Source of the DNA: Streptomyces sp. yr375
GTDB lineage: Bacteria > Actinomycetota > Actinomycetes > Streptomycetales > Streptomycetaceae
DNA length: 64,000 bases
Direction of reading: 5' to 3'
Assembly (NCBI RefSeq): GCF_900110755.1
Contig: NZ_FOFF01000047.1
Location: 1 to 64,000, forward strand
In this document: in pieces, positions 44,639-53,349 of the stretch
Numbering within the stretch: position 1 is the first letter of the stretch
Layout of the letters: every line of letters begins with the position of its first letter
Program-made: the position numbers and the translations under genes
Notes under the pieces: model-generated
Told to the model about the DNA's origin: nothing
Databases searched by the model: none
The model's input: only the letters and a program-made list of their open reading frames with translations

Positions 44639-45793
44639 TCAGCGGGGCGGGACGGGTTGGTGGAAGTAGCCGTTCTTCCCCGCCTCGCGGTAACCCTCGA
44701 GACCCGGGCCCGCGTTGACGGTCAGATCGCACGCCGGCTGGTCGGAGGTCGGCCGGTTCCAGTGCACCAGGGCCTTCACGTCGGGGAGTTGCTTCACGGC
44801 GGCGGGGATCTGGGTGTACCAGTCGCGCTGGCGTTGCGGGGCGTCGGCGTCGGGCGCGGTGGCGAACTCCGCGAGCATCACGGGCTTGTCGTCGGTGATG
44901 TTCGCGCGCAGCCACTCGTAGCTGGGCCGTTGGCTGCGCAGGAAGTCCTTCCAGTCGGTGGTGCCGTGGCACGCGTAGTAGTTGTACTGGTCCATGGCGA
45001 TCCAGTCGACGTACGCGTCCCCGGGGTAGAGCGCCTTCATGTCGGCCGCGCTGCCGAGGTAGCCGGAGACGGTCCACACCCACACGACGTTGTCGGCGCC
45101 CAGTTTCCGGAACCGGTCGCGAAGGTGGCGGTACGCGGCGATGAACTCCTTCGGGGTGCCGGCGCCTTCCTTGATGCGGGCGTCGGTCTCCTGGTCGAAG
45201 GAGAGGAAGACGCGTTTGCCGTAGGCCTTGATGCGCCGGATCTGCGGATCGAGGATCTTCTCGTCGAGCTTTCCGGAGGCGATGTTCTGCCAGCCGAGCT
45301 GGGTCTCCGTCCAGTTCTCGTGGTGCGGCTCGGTCCAGACGGTGGACTCCCAGGCCAGCATGAGCAGCCGGTCCTTGCCGAGGTCCACTTCGTCGGGGGT
45401 GAGCAGTTCTCCGTCGAGCTTGGTGCCGGACATGTCGTGGTAGTTGTAGACGAGGTCGAGCTTGCGGCCGATCCGCTTCTCGAAGCCGAGCACGGCGTCC
45501 TTGAGCGAGCCGTTCCCGGCGTACGGCACGGCAGCGCCCCACCAGGCACCACAGGGCGGGACCAGCGTGCCGGTCGGGGCACAGGCACCGGTGGGCAGCT
45601 CACCCGAGGCGGCGTTGTCGGGCAGGGCGTCAGCGCCGGCTTCCGGGTCCTCGGAACGGCCGGCCCAGATGCCGATCCCGGCGAGCAACGCGGCCACCGC
45701 CACCAGCACGACAGCCGCCCAGGAGCGCCGCCTCACACCCGTCGTACCGTCCCGCACGTCGCCTTTCCCGCCGCCCCTCATGTGTCGTTTCAT
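44639..45793 (-). CDS. GH26-like secreted glycoside hydrolase
   Basis: A 384-residue exported or membrane-anchored protein: N-terminal helix (about 24-45), then a GH26-type barrel. WWGAAVPYAG, LVYNYHDMSG, FLSFDQETDA (position of the general acid Glu), NVVWVWTVSGYLG, YPGDAYVDWIAMDQYNYYACHG in parts, and VMLAEFATAPD (nucleophile Glu position) follow the family order. GH26 includes mannanases and lichenases; here it probably trims or releases the polymer of this locus. Its ATG overlaps the upstream stop (ATGA), placing it last in a three-gene unit. Confidence 0.8.
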   Translation of the reverse strand: MKRHMRGGGKGDVRDGTTGVRRRSWAAVVLVAVAALLAGIGIWAGRSEDPEAGADALPDNAASGELPTGACAPTGTLVPPCGAWWGAAVPYAGNGSLKDAVLGFEKRIGRKLDLVYNYHDMSGTKLDGELLTPDEVDLGKDRLLMLAWESTVWTEPHHENWTETQLGWQNIASGKLDEKILDPQIRRIKAYGKRVFLSFDQETDARIKEGAGTPKEFIAAYRHLRDRFRKLGADNVVWVWTVSGYLGSAADMKALYPGDAYVDWIAMDQYNYYACHGTTDWKDFLRSQRPSYEWLRANITDDKPVMLAEFATAPDADAPQRQRDWYTQIPAAVKQLPDVKALVHWNRPTSDQPACDLTVNAGPGLEGYREAGKNGYFHQPVPPR

Positions 45794-46302
45794 GCCTTGT
45801 TACCGCTGGTGGGCCTGCGTTTGGGCTTGGGGCGTTCGAGTGCGCCGCGTCGTGCGGCGGGCAGGGGCAGGCCGGGCAGGGCCGCGGTGACCGTCGTGAA
45901 AGCGGCGAGCGAGACGAGGAAGACGGTCATCGAGAAGCCCTTCACCAGGAACAGCGAGGTGGCGGTGAGCACGCCGAGCGAGAGGCTGACGGGCGCCGTG
46001 AGCGCGATGGCCTCCAGCCGTGCGCCGGATGCCAGCGCGCTCGGCTGCGGATACAGCGCCGCGCAGCCCGGGCCGAACAGGACGAAGAGGAGTACCGGGA
46101 TCCAGCGCAGCGGAGTGGGGCCGGGCACGGTGGTGGCGGCCAGCGCCAGCCAGCCCGAGGCCGCGACGAGGACTCTCAGGTGAGTCGGGGTGATCATGGC
46201 GCTCCTGCCGCTCCTGCCGCTCCTGCCGCTCCCGAGGTTCCTGGCGCCCTTGGCCTCGTCAGGGTCGTCCGTCGTCGGATCGATCACTTCGTGGTCAGTC
46301 AT
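45790..46302 (-). CDS. Small polytopic membrane protein of the polysaccharide locus
   Basis: The 170-residue protein has a hydrophilic start (about 40 residues with GSGRSGRSGRS) and four hydrophobic segments between about 40 and 150, ending in a basic tail (KPKRRPTSGNKA). Nothing in it points to a family. I start at MTDHEVIDP with AAGGTG 7 nt upstream; ATGs at 46338 and near residue 36 are alternatives. It sits between the large membrane protein and the GH26-like gene and overlaps the latter by 4 nt, so it likely works with them. Confidence 0.65.
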   Translation of the reverse strand: MTDHEVIDPTTDDPDEAKGARNLGSGRSGRSGRSAMITPTHLRVLVAASGWLALAATTVPGPTPLRWIPVLLFVLFGPGCAALYPQPSALASGARLEAIALTAPVSLSLGVLTATSLFLVKGFSMTVFLVSLAAFTTVTAALPGLPLPAARRGALERPKPKRRPTSGNKA

Positions 46303-46341
46303 CGGGCACCTTGTGGTCGGTCCTAGGTCATCGGTCATGGG

Positions 46342-48249
46342 TCATCGGACGGCGGTTGTCGGGCGGCGGGCGGCAGCCGGGCGGTACTCCAGGACGACGC
46401 CGTACGGGTGGGTTTCGATGGTTCGGAAGAGGGGGGAGGCGGTCAGTTTCGACCGTAGGGTCTCGAAGCCGTCGGCGGGGAGCAGGCCCTCGCCGGTGGC
46501 GTAGATGTCCTGGGTGCGGGTGAGGACGACGTAGGCCTTGGTGCCCGGGGTGATGCCGGAGGCAAGATAGGCGGCGGGGTCCTTCAGCATCTTCTCGTTG
46601 TCGGGCAGCGCCTGTTCGGCGAAGAACCAGTGCTCGAGGCGGTCGTAGTGGTGGAGCGCCTGGGGGAAGGAACCGGTGGTGGCGAGGATCAGGGAGCCGT
46701 CGGGTGCCGCGTCGAGGGCCCTGGTGACCAGCGCGGTTTCCTGGGGCGGCGTGTAGAACATCTGCTCCTTGCCGTAGTACGACGGCAGGAAGCCGGCCAG
46801 CAGCACCAGCAGGACGGCCGGCAGCGCGACGGCCGCGACCCGGCGCCGCAGCACCTTCGCCCGGCTGCGGCGGGTCCCCGCGACAGCCGGGACGAGTGCG
46901 GCGGCGGCGAAGAAGGCCGCGCCGGGCAGGGCGAACAGGTAGACGCGGAAGAGCATCTCGCCGCCGTAGTCGTTGATGGCGAACAGCGGCACCGGGGCGA
47001 CGGACACCAGCAGCAGCGGCAGCGCGCTGCGGGTCAGCCGGCGTCGCAGCAGGACGGCGGTCCCGGCAAGGACGGCGATGGCCAGCACCATCACCACGTT
47101 GGCGGTGCCCGCTAGTTCGGGACCGGGCCCGGTGAGCTGGCCCGCGTAGCCCGCGCGCGAGTTCTCGGTCAGCTCGCCGATCGACTTCCTGATGGTGGCG
47201 AGCGTCTCGACGAACAGCGGCCGCCCCATGGTGAGGTCCCAGGTCAGCATCAGCAGCGCGGTGACGACCAGCAGCCCGTAGTTGCGGTAGCGGCGCGTGA
47301 GGCTGAGCGCGAGCAGACAGATGGTGAGCATCACCGGGGTGAGCTGGTGCGTGGCGTTGATGGCGGCGATCAGCGGAGCCAGGATCACCACGCAGACCGC
47401 GCGCTGCCCGCGCCCCGTCGGCGGCGGGACGGGGGCGGCCACGGGGTCGAGGTAGGTGCGGTCGCGCAGCCGCCCCGCCGAGCCGGGCCGTACGAAGTGC
47501 CGCAGCACCACCGCGAGCACCGTCAGATGCAGCAGGTAGGCGAGCGCCTGCGGGGCGAAGTAGTCCTGGCCGACCCAGTTGGCGAGCTGGAAGATCCATA
47601 CGGCGGTCCAGATCAGCCGCCAGTCCTCGCAGAAGGTGCGGTAGATCAGGACGAGCACCGGGATCATGAGCAGGCCGAAGACGATCGGCGCCCAGTTGGC
47701 GTACGCGGCGGCGCTCTGCACGCCGAACGCCCGCACCAGACCCGCGTTGAGCGTGAAGAAGCCCGGCCACTGGTCGTACGCCGACATGTTGCCCGACAAC
47801 GCCGCACCCGGCCGTAACTCACCGTTGGCGAGCAGGGTGTTGACGATCGCGTCGTGCTTGGAGGCCCACGGGTAGCGCACCGCGTCGTACAGCACCGCCG
47901 GGGGCGCCTTGAGCGCGAACAGCAGCGCGGCGCAGTGCGCGGCGGGCCACCAGGGTGCGGTGCCCGCGCGCCGCAGACTGAGGACGAAGCCCGCGGTGAG
48001 CACCAGCAGCGACAGGTAGTAGGCGGCCGGGAGCCGGTTCAGCAGGCCGTAGTCGCCCATCTCGCGGAAGCCGATGCGGGGCAGCGCGTACGCCCACAGC
48101 CCGGCGGCGAGCAGCAGCGTCAGCAGGGCGGCGGCGTCCGGCGCGCGGCGCGGGATCCGCCAGGGTCTGCGTCGTCCGCTGCCCGTGGCCGGCGCGGGGG
48201 CGGGCGGTTCGCTGCTCTCGGTGGTCGGTACAGGCACATGTTGCTGCAC
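46342..48249 (-). CDS. Large polytopic membrane protein, GT-C or polymerase-like, with a TTA codon
   Basis: A 635-residue protein with about twelve helices. The first outer loop contains ALSGNMSAYDQWPGFF and the last 150 residues form an extracytoplasmic domain (PSYYGKEQMFYTPPQETALV, THPYGVVLEYRP). The layout is like GT-C glycosyltransferases or Wzy polymerases, but no diagnostic motif is certain. Codon 145 is TTA (47817-47815 on the minus strand), in GELRPG. The GTG at 48249 is chosen because GGGGAGGGGAG lies just upstream. It starts a unit of three minus-strand genes. Confidence 0.65.
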   Translation of the reverse strand: MQQHVPVPTTESSEPPAPAPATGSGRRRPWRIPRRAPDAAALLTLLLAAGLWAYALPRIGFREMGDYGLLNRLPAAYYLSLLVLTAGFVLSLRRAGTAPWWPAAHCAALLFALKAPPAVLYDAVRYPWASKHDAIVNTLLANGELRPGAALSGNMSAYDQWPGFFTLNAGLVRAFGVQSAAAYANWAPIVFGLLMIPVLVLIYRTFCEDWRLIWTAVWIFQLANWVGQDYFAPQALAYLLHLTVLAVVLRHFVRPGSAGRLRDRTYLDPVAAPVPPPTGRGQRAVCVVILAPLIAAINATHQLTPVMLTICLLALSLTRRYRNYGLLVVTALLMLTWDLTMGRPLFVETLATIRKSIGELTENSRAGYAGQLTGPGPELAGTANVVMVLAIAVLAGTAVLLRRRLTRSALPLLLVSVAPVPLFAINDYGGEMLFRVYLFALPGAAFFAAAALVPAVAGTRRSRAKVLRRRVAAVALPAVLLVLLAGFLPSYYGKEQMFYTPPQETALVTRALDAAPDGSLILATTGSFPQALHHYDRLEHWFFAEQALPDNEKMLKDPAAYLASGITPGTKAYVVLTRTQDIYATGEGLLPADGFETLRSKLTASPLFRTIETHPYGVVLEYRPAAARRPTTAVR

Positions 48250-48285
48250 GCTGAGGCTCCCCTCCCCCACGTCAACTGCACGTCA

Positions 48286-48317
48286 ACTATAGGAATTTCG
48301 TTGCCTTTTCACACCAA
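48286..48317 (-). promoter_or_regulatory. Candidate promoter within the polysaccharide locus
   Basis: On the minus strand TATAGT (48286-48291) is close to the -10 consensus. A weak TTGGTG (48312-48317) lies 20 nt upstream. Two direct copies of AGTTGACGTG follow the -10 box around the predicted start. This gives the membrane-protein unit its own promoter, separate from the deacetylase gene upstream. Confidence 0.5.
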
Positions 48318-48333
48318 AATCGCCAAAGCCTGT

Positions 48334-49164
48334 TCAGCCGGCGAAGAGCGGACCCCGGACGGTGGCGCGGGCGCGGCGGTACCACCGCCAGCCGACCGTC
48401 TTCGGTCCGTCGCGATACGGGGCGACCCGGGCGCCGGAACCCGTCAGCCAGCCCTCGACGTCGGCGACGGTGTGGCCGCGGCGCACGATGAGCCGGGCGA
48501 TGCGGTAGCGCTCGTCGCGGTCCGAACTGAGCGCGTGCCGCACGGCGGTGGCCGTCTCGTAGCCCGCGGCGGCCGCCATCCGCCGTACCCGGCCGCTGTT
48601 GTAGCCGTGCGGATAGGCGAGGTGGCGGACGCGGTGGCCGAGGGCGTCCTCCAACACCGCGCGGGACGCCCGCAGTTCGTGCCCGAGCGCCCGGGGCGCG
48701 AGGGTGTCCAACTGGGCGTGGGTGACCGTATGGCTGCCGATCTCCATGCCGTACTGCTCCAGCCGCGCCGCCTGCTCCAACGTCATCATCGGCGCGGGCG
48801 GCAGCAGACTGCGGCCGCCCGGGGCGATGGCGCCGGTGGTGAGGTAGGCGGTGGCGGCCAGCCCGCGCCCGGCCAGCGCCTCGGCGGTCGCGCCCGGCAG
48901 GTCGGCGAAACCGTCGTCGAAGGTGAGCAGCACCGGCCGGGGCGGCAACGGCGCCCGCCCCGCGAGGTGATCGGCGAGCGCGCTGATCGTGACGGGCGTA
49001 CGTCCGCTGTCGACGACGGCGTCCAGATGCGCGCCGAACTGCTTCGGGCTGACGGTGAACTCGGCGATCCAGTCCGGCGGTTCCTCCATCACGGCGTGGT
49101 ACAGGAACACCGGGATGCTGTCCCCTACGGCACCCGTGTCCCCTCTGTGCGCGGACGCCGTCAT
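48334..49164 (-). CDS. Polysaccharide deacetylase (NodB domain)
   Basis: At 276 residues it has one NodB domain and no signal peptide or membrane helix. Motif 1 is LLTFDDGFADL, motif 2 SHTVTHAQL (metal-binding His pair), then AYPHGYNSGRV in place of the RxPxG motif. It resembles cytoplasmic-side or peripheral deacetylases found in polysaccharide clusters. It overlaps the GT2 gene upstream by 4 nt, so the two are coupled. The C-terminal basic stretch (GWRWYRRARATVRG) may touch the membrane. Confidence 0.88.
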   Translation of the reverse strand: MTASAHRGDTGAVGDSIPVFLYHAVMEEPPDWIAEFTVSPKQFGAHLDAVVDSGRTPVTISALADHLAGRAPLPPRPVLLTFDDGFADLPGATAEALAGRGLAATAYLTTGAIAPGGRSLLPPAPMMTLEQAARLEQYGMEIGSHTVTHAQLDTLAPRALGHELRASRAVLEDALGHRVRHLAYPHGYNSGRVRRMAAAAGYETATAVRHALSSDRDERYRIARLIVRRGHTVADVEGWLTGSGARVAPYRDGPKTVGWRWYRRARATVRGPLFAG

Positions 49165-50585
49165 CGCTCGGCACCCCGCTCCTGCTCCGCCGGCCGGAGC
49201 CGTAGCCGCAGCGCGCGCCGGGCGCGCAGATACCCCACCGGCCCGTAGAGCATGCCGCGCCGCTGGAGCCGGGAGAGCCGTCCGGGCCAGGCGTGCGCCC
49301 GATCGTCGTGCCCGCCGGGCGCGCCCCCCGCATGCGCCCCCGAGTCCGTCCCCGAGTCCGTCCCGGAATCCGTCCCGGAATCCGCCCCCACCTCCGCCTC
49401 CCGGCTCGCCGTAAGGGTTCGCGCGTAGGCCAGGCCCCGGGGCAGCCGGGCCAGGAACGCCGGGAACAGACCGGGCTGGTTGACGAGGATCGCGGTGAGG
49501 TAGGCGGTGAGGCCGGCGCCGTAGCCGTACGCCTGGGTCTCCAGGTCCCGCCAGGTCTCCCGGTGGTGGTGCCAGACCAGGGCCTGCGGGGTGTAGTGCA
49601 GCCGGTGGCCGGCGGCGAGGACGCGGACGAACCCGTAGAGGTCGTCGCCGCCACGCGCGCGCGTGCCCGCGCCCGTCGCCGGGTCGAAGCCGCCGACCGC
49701 CCGCAGCACCGCCGTACGGAAGGCCATGCTGGCGCCGGAGCCGAAGCGGCCCGCGGTGAAGGGGAACAGCGGCTCGTCGGCGGGCGGGCGCAGTGGGTCG
49801 TAGGTGCGGGGCGTGAAGCCCTTGGCGAAGCCGCCGTGGCTCTCCAGGAGGACCTGGGAGGGTGTGCGCAGCCGGGCCGGAAGGATCAGGCCGGTGGCAC
49901 AGCCGAGGCGGGGGTCGGCGGTGAAGGGCGCGGTGAGTTCCGTGAGCCAGCGCGGGTCCGCCACGACGTCGTCGTCCGTGAAGGCGATCACCTCGCCGTG
50001 CGCGACCGCGACGCCCTTGTTGTGCGCGACCGCGAGACCGGGCACCGGCTCGGTCACGTACCGCACGCGCTCGCCGTACTTGCGCTCGACGAGGTCGCGG
50101 GTCGCGTCCGTCACGGGCGCGTTGTCGACGACGACGATCTCGAAGTCCGGGTGGTCCTGGGCGAGGAGCGAGTCGAGGGCGTGGGCGAGCAGCGCGGCGC
50201 GTTCGCGGGTGGCGATCACGACGGTGGTGGACGGCGGTACGGGCGTCGGACCGGGTGCCGGACCGGGCAGGGGCAGGTGGACGGGCCCCGCCGCGGCGTG
50301 CTCACGGGCGGCGAGGCCCACCAGGACCGTCTTCGGATCGGCGCCCTCCGGTACCTGCGCGAGCAGTGTCCCGACCGGCCGCCCACCGCGCCTGACCAGC
50401 ACGAACACCGGCCCGTGCGTGATGGGCGGGCTGCCCGGACCGGGTCTGAGCACGCCGCCCCCGGCCAGACTCCCGTCCAGTTCGAGGCCGAGGTCGAGTT
50501 CGGCGACCTGCACCGGCCGGATGTCGAGAAACCCCTCTATCTCCCGCCGTACGATCTCCTGCCGCACAGCTCTTGCGCGGGACAT
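49161..50585 (-). CDS. Family 2 glycosyltransferase
   Basis: The deduced protein is 474 residues. Residues about 1-110 are a separate N-terminal part; the GT-A domain (about 115-365) has TTVVIATRERAALLAHALDSLLAQDHPDFEIVVVDNAP in parts, the DxD-like FTDDDVVADPRW, and RGGDDLYGFVRVLAAGHRLHYTPQALVWHHH in parts, with the catalytic-base region GGDD. A four-fold DSGT tandem (DSGTDSGTDSGTDSG) marks a flexible C-terminal linker. It lacks the QxxRW motif, so single-residue transfer is likelier than processive synthesis. The start is the ATG behind AAGGGAGG. Confidence 0.88.
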   Translation of the reverse strand: MSRARAVRQEIVRREIEGFLDIRPVQVAELDLGLELDGSLAGGGVLRPGPGSPPITHGPVFVLVRRGGRPVGTLLAQVPEGADPKTVLVGLAAREHAAAGPVHLPLPGPAPGPTPVPPSTTVVIATRERAALLAHALDSLLAQDHPDFEIVVVDNAPVTDATRDLVERKYGERVRYVTEPVPGLAVAHNKGVAVAHGEVIAFTDDDVVADPRWLTELTAPFTADPRLGCATGLILPARLRTPSQVLLESHGGFAKGFTPRTYDPLRPPADEPLFPFTAGRFGSGASMAFRTAVLRAVGGFDPATGAGTRARGGDDLYGFVRVLAAGHRLHYTPQALVWHHHRETWRDLETQAYGYGAGLTAYLTAILVNQPGLFPAFLARLPRGLAYARTLTASREAEVGADSGTDSGTDSGTDSGAHAGGAPGGHDDRAHAWPGRLSRLQRRGMLYGPVGYLRARRALRLRLRPAEQERGAER

Positions 50586-50606
50586 GGCCCTCCCTTGTCT
50601 CATGAC

Positions 50607-50640
50607 CGTGCTGAGCGTGCTGAGCGTGCTGAGCGTGCTG
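50607..50640. repeat. Tandem 9-nt repeat upstream of the GT2 gene
   Basis: Three perfect copies of CTGAGCGTG plus partial units at each end lie between the FemAB-like gene and the GT2 start. If the longer in-frame start were used they would encode Ser-Thr-Leu repeats, but the ribosome site argues against it. Confidence 0.8.
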
Positions 50641-50662
50641 CGTGTGGCGACCGGTGATGGCG

Positions 50663-51799
50663 TCACGGGCGGCGCAGTCGGCCCGCGCTCTTCAAGGTCC
50701 GTGCGGCCGCCGCGGCGAGCCTCGGCCGGTTGCGTACGAAGTGGTGTGCGCGGCGGGACGGTTCACGGCTGAGCCAGTAGAGCGCGGCGCCCGCCCCCGG
50801 ACGCGTCCACGCCCCCTCGTACACGGGAAGCTCCCCGGTCTTCAGCGCGTCCTTGTACTCGGCCGCGCCCCGCCCCAGATCGAGCAGGCCGATGCCCTCG
50901 GCGGCGGCCGACTCGGCCATCCGCAGATGCAGCACCAGACCCGGCGAGAACTTCGCGAACTCCGGTTCGTACGACGGGAACCAGCAGGCCAGGACGGTCG
51001 ACGAACGCAGCCCGAAGTGCGCGGCGATCGGCCGCTCACCGGCGTAGAGGACGGACAGCGTGCCGGCGCACTCCGGCGCGCGGGTCTCGGCGAGCGCCGC
51101 CACGAGCCGGGTGATCCACTCCTGGACGAACCGGTCCCGGCGGCCGGTCCTGCGGTACTGCCCGGACTTCCACGCCATGAGCGTGCGCAGCGCGGCCGGG
51201 TCGCGTTCGTCGAACACGAACCGCAGCTCCCCGACCTGACGGCCGAGCCGGCGCTCCTTGGCGAGCGTCGTCTTCAGGAACTTCGGCGACTGGGCGCGCA
51301 GCACCGACTCGTAGGTCTCGTACCCCTTTTCGACGTCGATGACATAGGAGGCGTACTCCTCGGCCGCGTGCGGCACGAACAGCCCTTGGTCCGCCTCCAG
51401 GTTGTCGAAGGCGAAGCTCGACAGCGAGCACGCCCGCATCAGTTCGGCGGCGTTCAGCCCGAGACCCGGGGCCAGTACCGCGCCCTGCGCGTCCGAGACG
51501 CCGTACGCGAGGGCCTGGCCCTGGCCGAGCCGGCCCCGCTCGTGGGGCAGGAAGCCGACCGGCTCACGCCCCTCGTACACCACCGCCACCCGAGCGCGGG
51601 GCCGCACGAGCCCCACGGCGTCGGTGAACTCCGGTTCCATGAAGGGGTTTCGCGGCAGCGTCGACGCGGCACGCAGCGCGCGCCACCGCTCCCTCTCCCC
51701 CTCGCCGAGGTCTTCCGTCCTCAGCACACGAATGCGCCCACTGCTCAACCTGACCCCCCGATCAAGTCCCCCCTGGACACCTGGACGGTACCGCTCCAT
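50663..51799 (-). CDS. GNAT/FemAB-like acyltransferase of the polysaccharide locus
   Basis: A protein of about 378 residues with two tandem GNAT-like halves, the BcsL/CelD or FemAB type. Marks: NPFMEPEFTDAVG, VAVVYEGREPVGFLPHER, then YESVLRAQSPKFLKTTLAKERRL, CAGTLSVLYAGERPIAAHFGLRS, and SPGLVLHLRMAESAAAEGIGLLDLGRGAAEYKDAL in parts. Such proteins acylate polysaccharide precursors or peptidoglycan. The start is uncertain: ATG at 51799 (used), TTG at 51838, or a TTG near 51748 behind a GGGGGG run. It precedes the GT2 gene by 77 nt. Confidence 0.75.
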   Translation of the reverse strand: MERYRPGVQGGLDRGVRLSSGRIRVLRTEDLGEGERERWRALRAASTLPRNPFMEPEFTDAVGLVRPRARVAVVYEGREPVGFLPHERGRLGQGQALAYGVSDAQGAVLAPGLGLNAAELMRACSLSSFAFDNLEADQGLFVPHAAEEYASYVIDVEKGYETYESVLRAQSPKFLKTTLAKERRLGRQVGELRFVFDERDPAALRTLMAWKSGQYRRTGRRDRFVQEWITRLVAALAETRAPECAGTLSVLYAGERPIAAHFGLRSSTVLACWFPSYEPEFAKFSPGLVLHLRMAESAAAEGIGLLDLGRGAAEYKDALKTGELPVYEGAWTRPGAGAALYWLSREPSRRAHHFVRNRPRLAAAAARTLKSAGRLRRP

Positions 51800-51985
51800 C
51801 AGGGCGTCGCGGTAGGTAGCGTCGGATGTTGTTGCCAACCGGTGCAGAGGCCTTTAACCGTCCGCTACCCGGCGATGCGTCAGAAAGCCGTTTCTTTTAA
51901 AGGGGAGTTGGCAGAACCGGGCAGGACCCGGTCGTCGTTCGGTTCGCGTCGAACCCGGGGGCTGTGGGATCCGTATTCTCTGATC

Positions 51986-52828
51986 ATGGCCGCACCCACC
52001 GCATATGCCCCACGCACCCCGTCCTCCCCGTCTTCCCCGTATTCCCTCATCGCCACCGACCTGGACGGGACGCTGCTCCGCGGCGACGACACCTTCTCCG
52101 ACCGGTCGCTCGACGCGCTCGCGCGGGTCGCGCACGCCGGCGCACGCCACCTCGTGGTGACGGGCCGCCCGGCCCCGCGGGTACGACCGCTGCTCGACCG
52201 CCTGCACAGCAGGGGGCTCGCGGTGTGCGGACAGGGCGCGCAGTTGTACGACGCCGGCGCGGACCGTCTGCTGTGGTCGGTCACCCTGGACCGGGAACTG
52301 GCGGAGACCGCGCTCGGCAAGATCGAGGCGGAGGTGGGGCAGTTGTACGCGGCCGTCGACCAGGACGGCGTGGACGGGCTGACGCTCATCGAGCCGGGCT
52401 ACCGGATGCCGCACCCGACCCTGCCCGCCCTGCGCGTCGAGCGGCGCGACGACCTGTGGTGCGAGCCGATCAGCAAGGTGCTGCTGCGCCATCCCACCCT
52501 GTCCGACGACGAGTTGGCGGCGACGGCCCGCTCGGCGGTCGGCTCGCTCGCCACGGTGACCATGTCGGGTCCCGGCACGGTCGAGCTCCAGCCCTGCGGG
52601 ATCACCAAGGCGACCGGCCTGGCCCTGGCCGCCGAACACCTCGGCCTGCGGCCCGAGGACACCATCGCCTTCGGCGACATGCCCAACGACATCCCGATGT
52701 TCGACTGGGCCGCGCGCGGAGTCGCGATGGCCAACGCCCACCCCGAACTCAAGGCAATGGCCGACGAGGTGACGACGTCGAACGAGGACGACGGCGTGGC
52801 CGTCGTCCTCGAAAGACTGTTTCCGTAG
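51986..52828 (+). CDS. HAD superfamily (Cof-type, IIB) hydrolase
   Basis: Its 280 residues follow the Cof-type phosphatase pattern: motif I SLIATDLDGTLL, motif II HLVVTGRPAP, the Lys motif ITKATGLALAAEHLGL, and motif IV IAFGDMPNDIPMFDWA. These enzymes act on small phosphorylated metabolites such as sugar phosphates or flavin precursors; the actual substrate is unknown. ATG start, after a Ser/Pro leader. It is convergent with the SLT gene, 22 nt apart. Confidence 0.88.
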   Translation: MAAPTAYAPRTPSSPSSPYSLIATDLDGTLLRGDDTFSDRSLDALARVAHAGARHLVVTGRPAPRVRPLLDRLHSRGLAVCGQGAQLYDAGADRLLWSVTLDRELAETALGKIEAEVGQLYAAVDQDGVDGLTLIEPGYRMPHPTLPALRVERRDDLWCEPISKVLLRHPTLSDDELAATARSAVGSLATVTMSGPGTVELQPCGITKATGLALAAEHLGLRPEDTIAFGDMPNDIPMFDWAARGVAMANAHPELKAMADEVTTSNEDDGVAVVLERLFP

Positions 52829-52850
52829 TACCCGTGTCAGTCGTCGGTGA

Positions 52851-53333
52851 TCAGTACGCGCCGAAGACGTTGTCGATCGAGCCGTAGCGGTCGGCCGCGT
52901 AGTTGCAGGCGGCGGTGATGTTCGCGACCGGGTCGTACGAGTTCCACGAGGTGCCGGAGACGTGGTAGGCGTTGAAGGTCGGGTCGATCACCTGGAGCAG
53001 GCCCTTGGACGGGATGCCCGCGGCCGCGTTGGAGTCCCAGAGGTTGATGGCGTAGGGGTTGCCCGAGGACTCGCGGATGACGTTGCGGTAGATGCCGTTG
53101 TACGAGCCCGGGATCCCGTGGTCCGCCATGACCTCGAGGGACGCGCGGATCCAGCCGTCGAGGTTGTCGGCGTAGCCGAGGCTGGTCGCGGTGGCGACGG
53201 TCGGGGTCGCCGCGGAGGCGCTGGTCGCCCCGATGATCGGGAGGGCCAGCACGGCCGCGCCGGTGGCGGCGGCGGTGAGCGTGCGGACGAGACGGGTACG
53301 CCGGTTGCGGCGCGGCTGAGCGGCTGCGGACAT
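52851..53333 (-). CDS. Secreted SLT-domain lytic transglycosylase under c-di-AMP riboswitch
   Basis: The 160-residue protein has a basic N region (PRRNRRTRLVRTL), hydrophobic core and an ASAA cleavage site near residue 41, then a short SLT/lysozyme-like domain. GIYRNVIRESSGNPYAINLWDSNAAAGIPSKGLLQVI, read in parts, gives the catalytic Glu (RESSGNP) and GLLQV motif. It ends with ANITAACNYAADRYGSIDNVFGAY-type repeats. It should cut glycan strands of peptidoglycan, for example during growth or spore germination. GAGAGGA is 8 nt before the ATG and directly abuts the riboswitch. Confidence 0.92.
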   Translation of the reverse strand: MSAAAQPRRNRRTRLVRTLTAAATGAAVLALPIIGATSASAATPTVATATSLGYADNLDGWIRASLEVMADHGIPGSYNGIYRNVIRESSGNPYAINLWDSNAAAGIPSKGLLQVIDPTFNAYHVSGTSWNSYDPVANITAACNYAADRYGSIDNVFGAY

Positions 53334-53349
53334 GACGAAGTTCCTCTCC

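Noticed and set aside
44582..46183. Plus-strand gene opposite the GH26-like gene
   Set aside because: Its translation is a Val/Gly/Arg/Asp-rich shadow; the minus strand has catalytic motifs in order.
41049..51799. Mobile or recently acquired island
   Set aside because: No integrase, transposase, tRNA or direct repeats flank the locus, and its GC content and codon use look like the host's, apart from two TTA codons.
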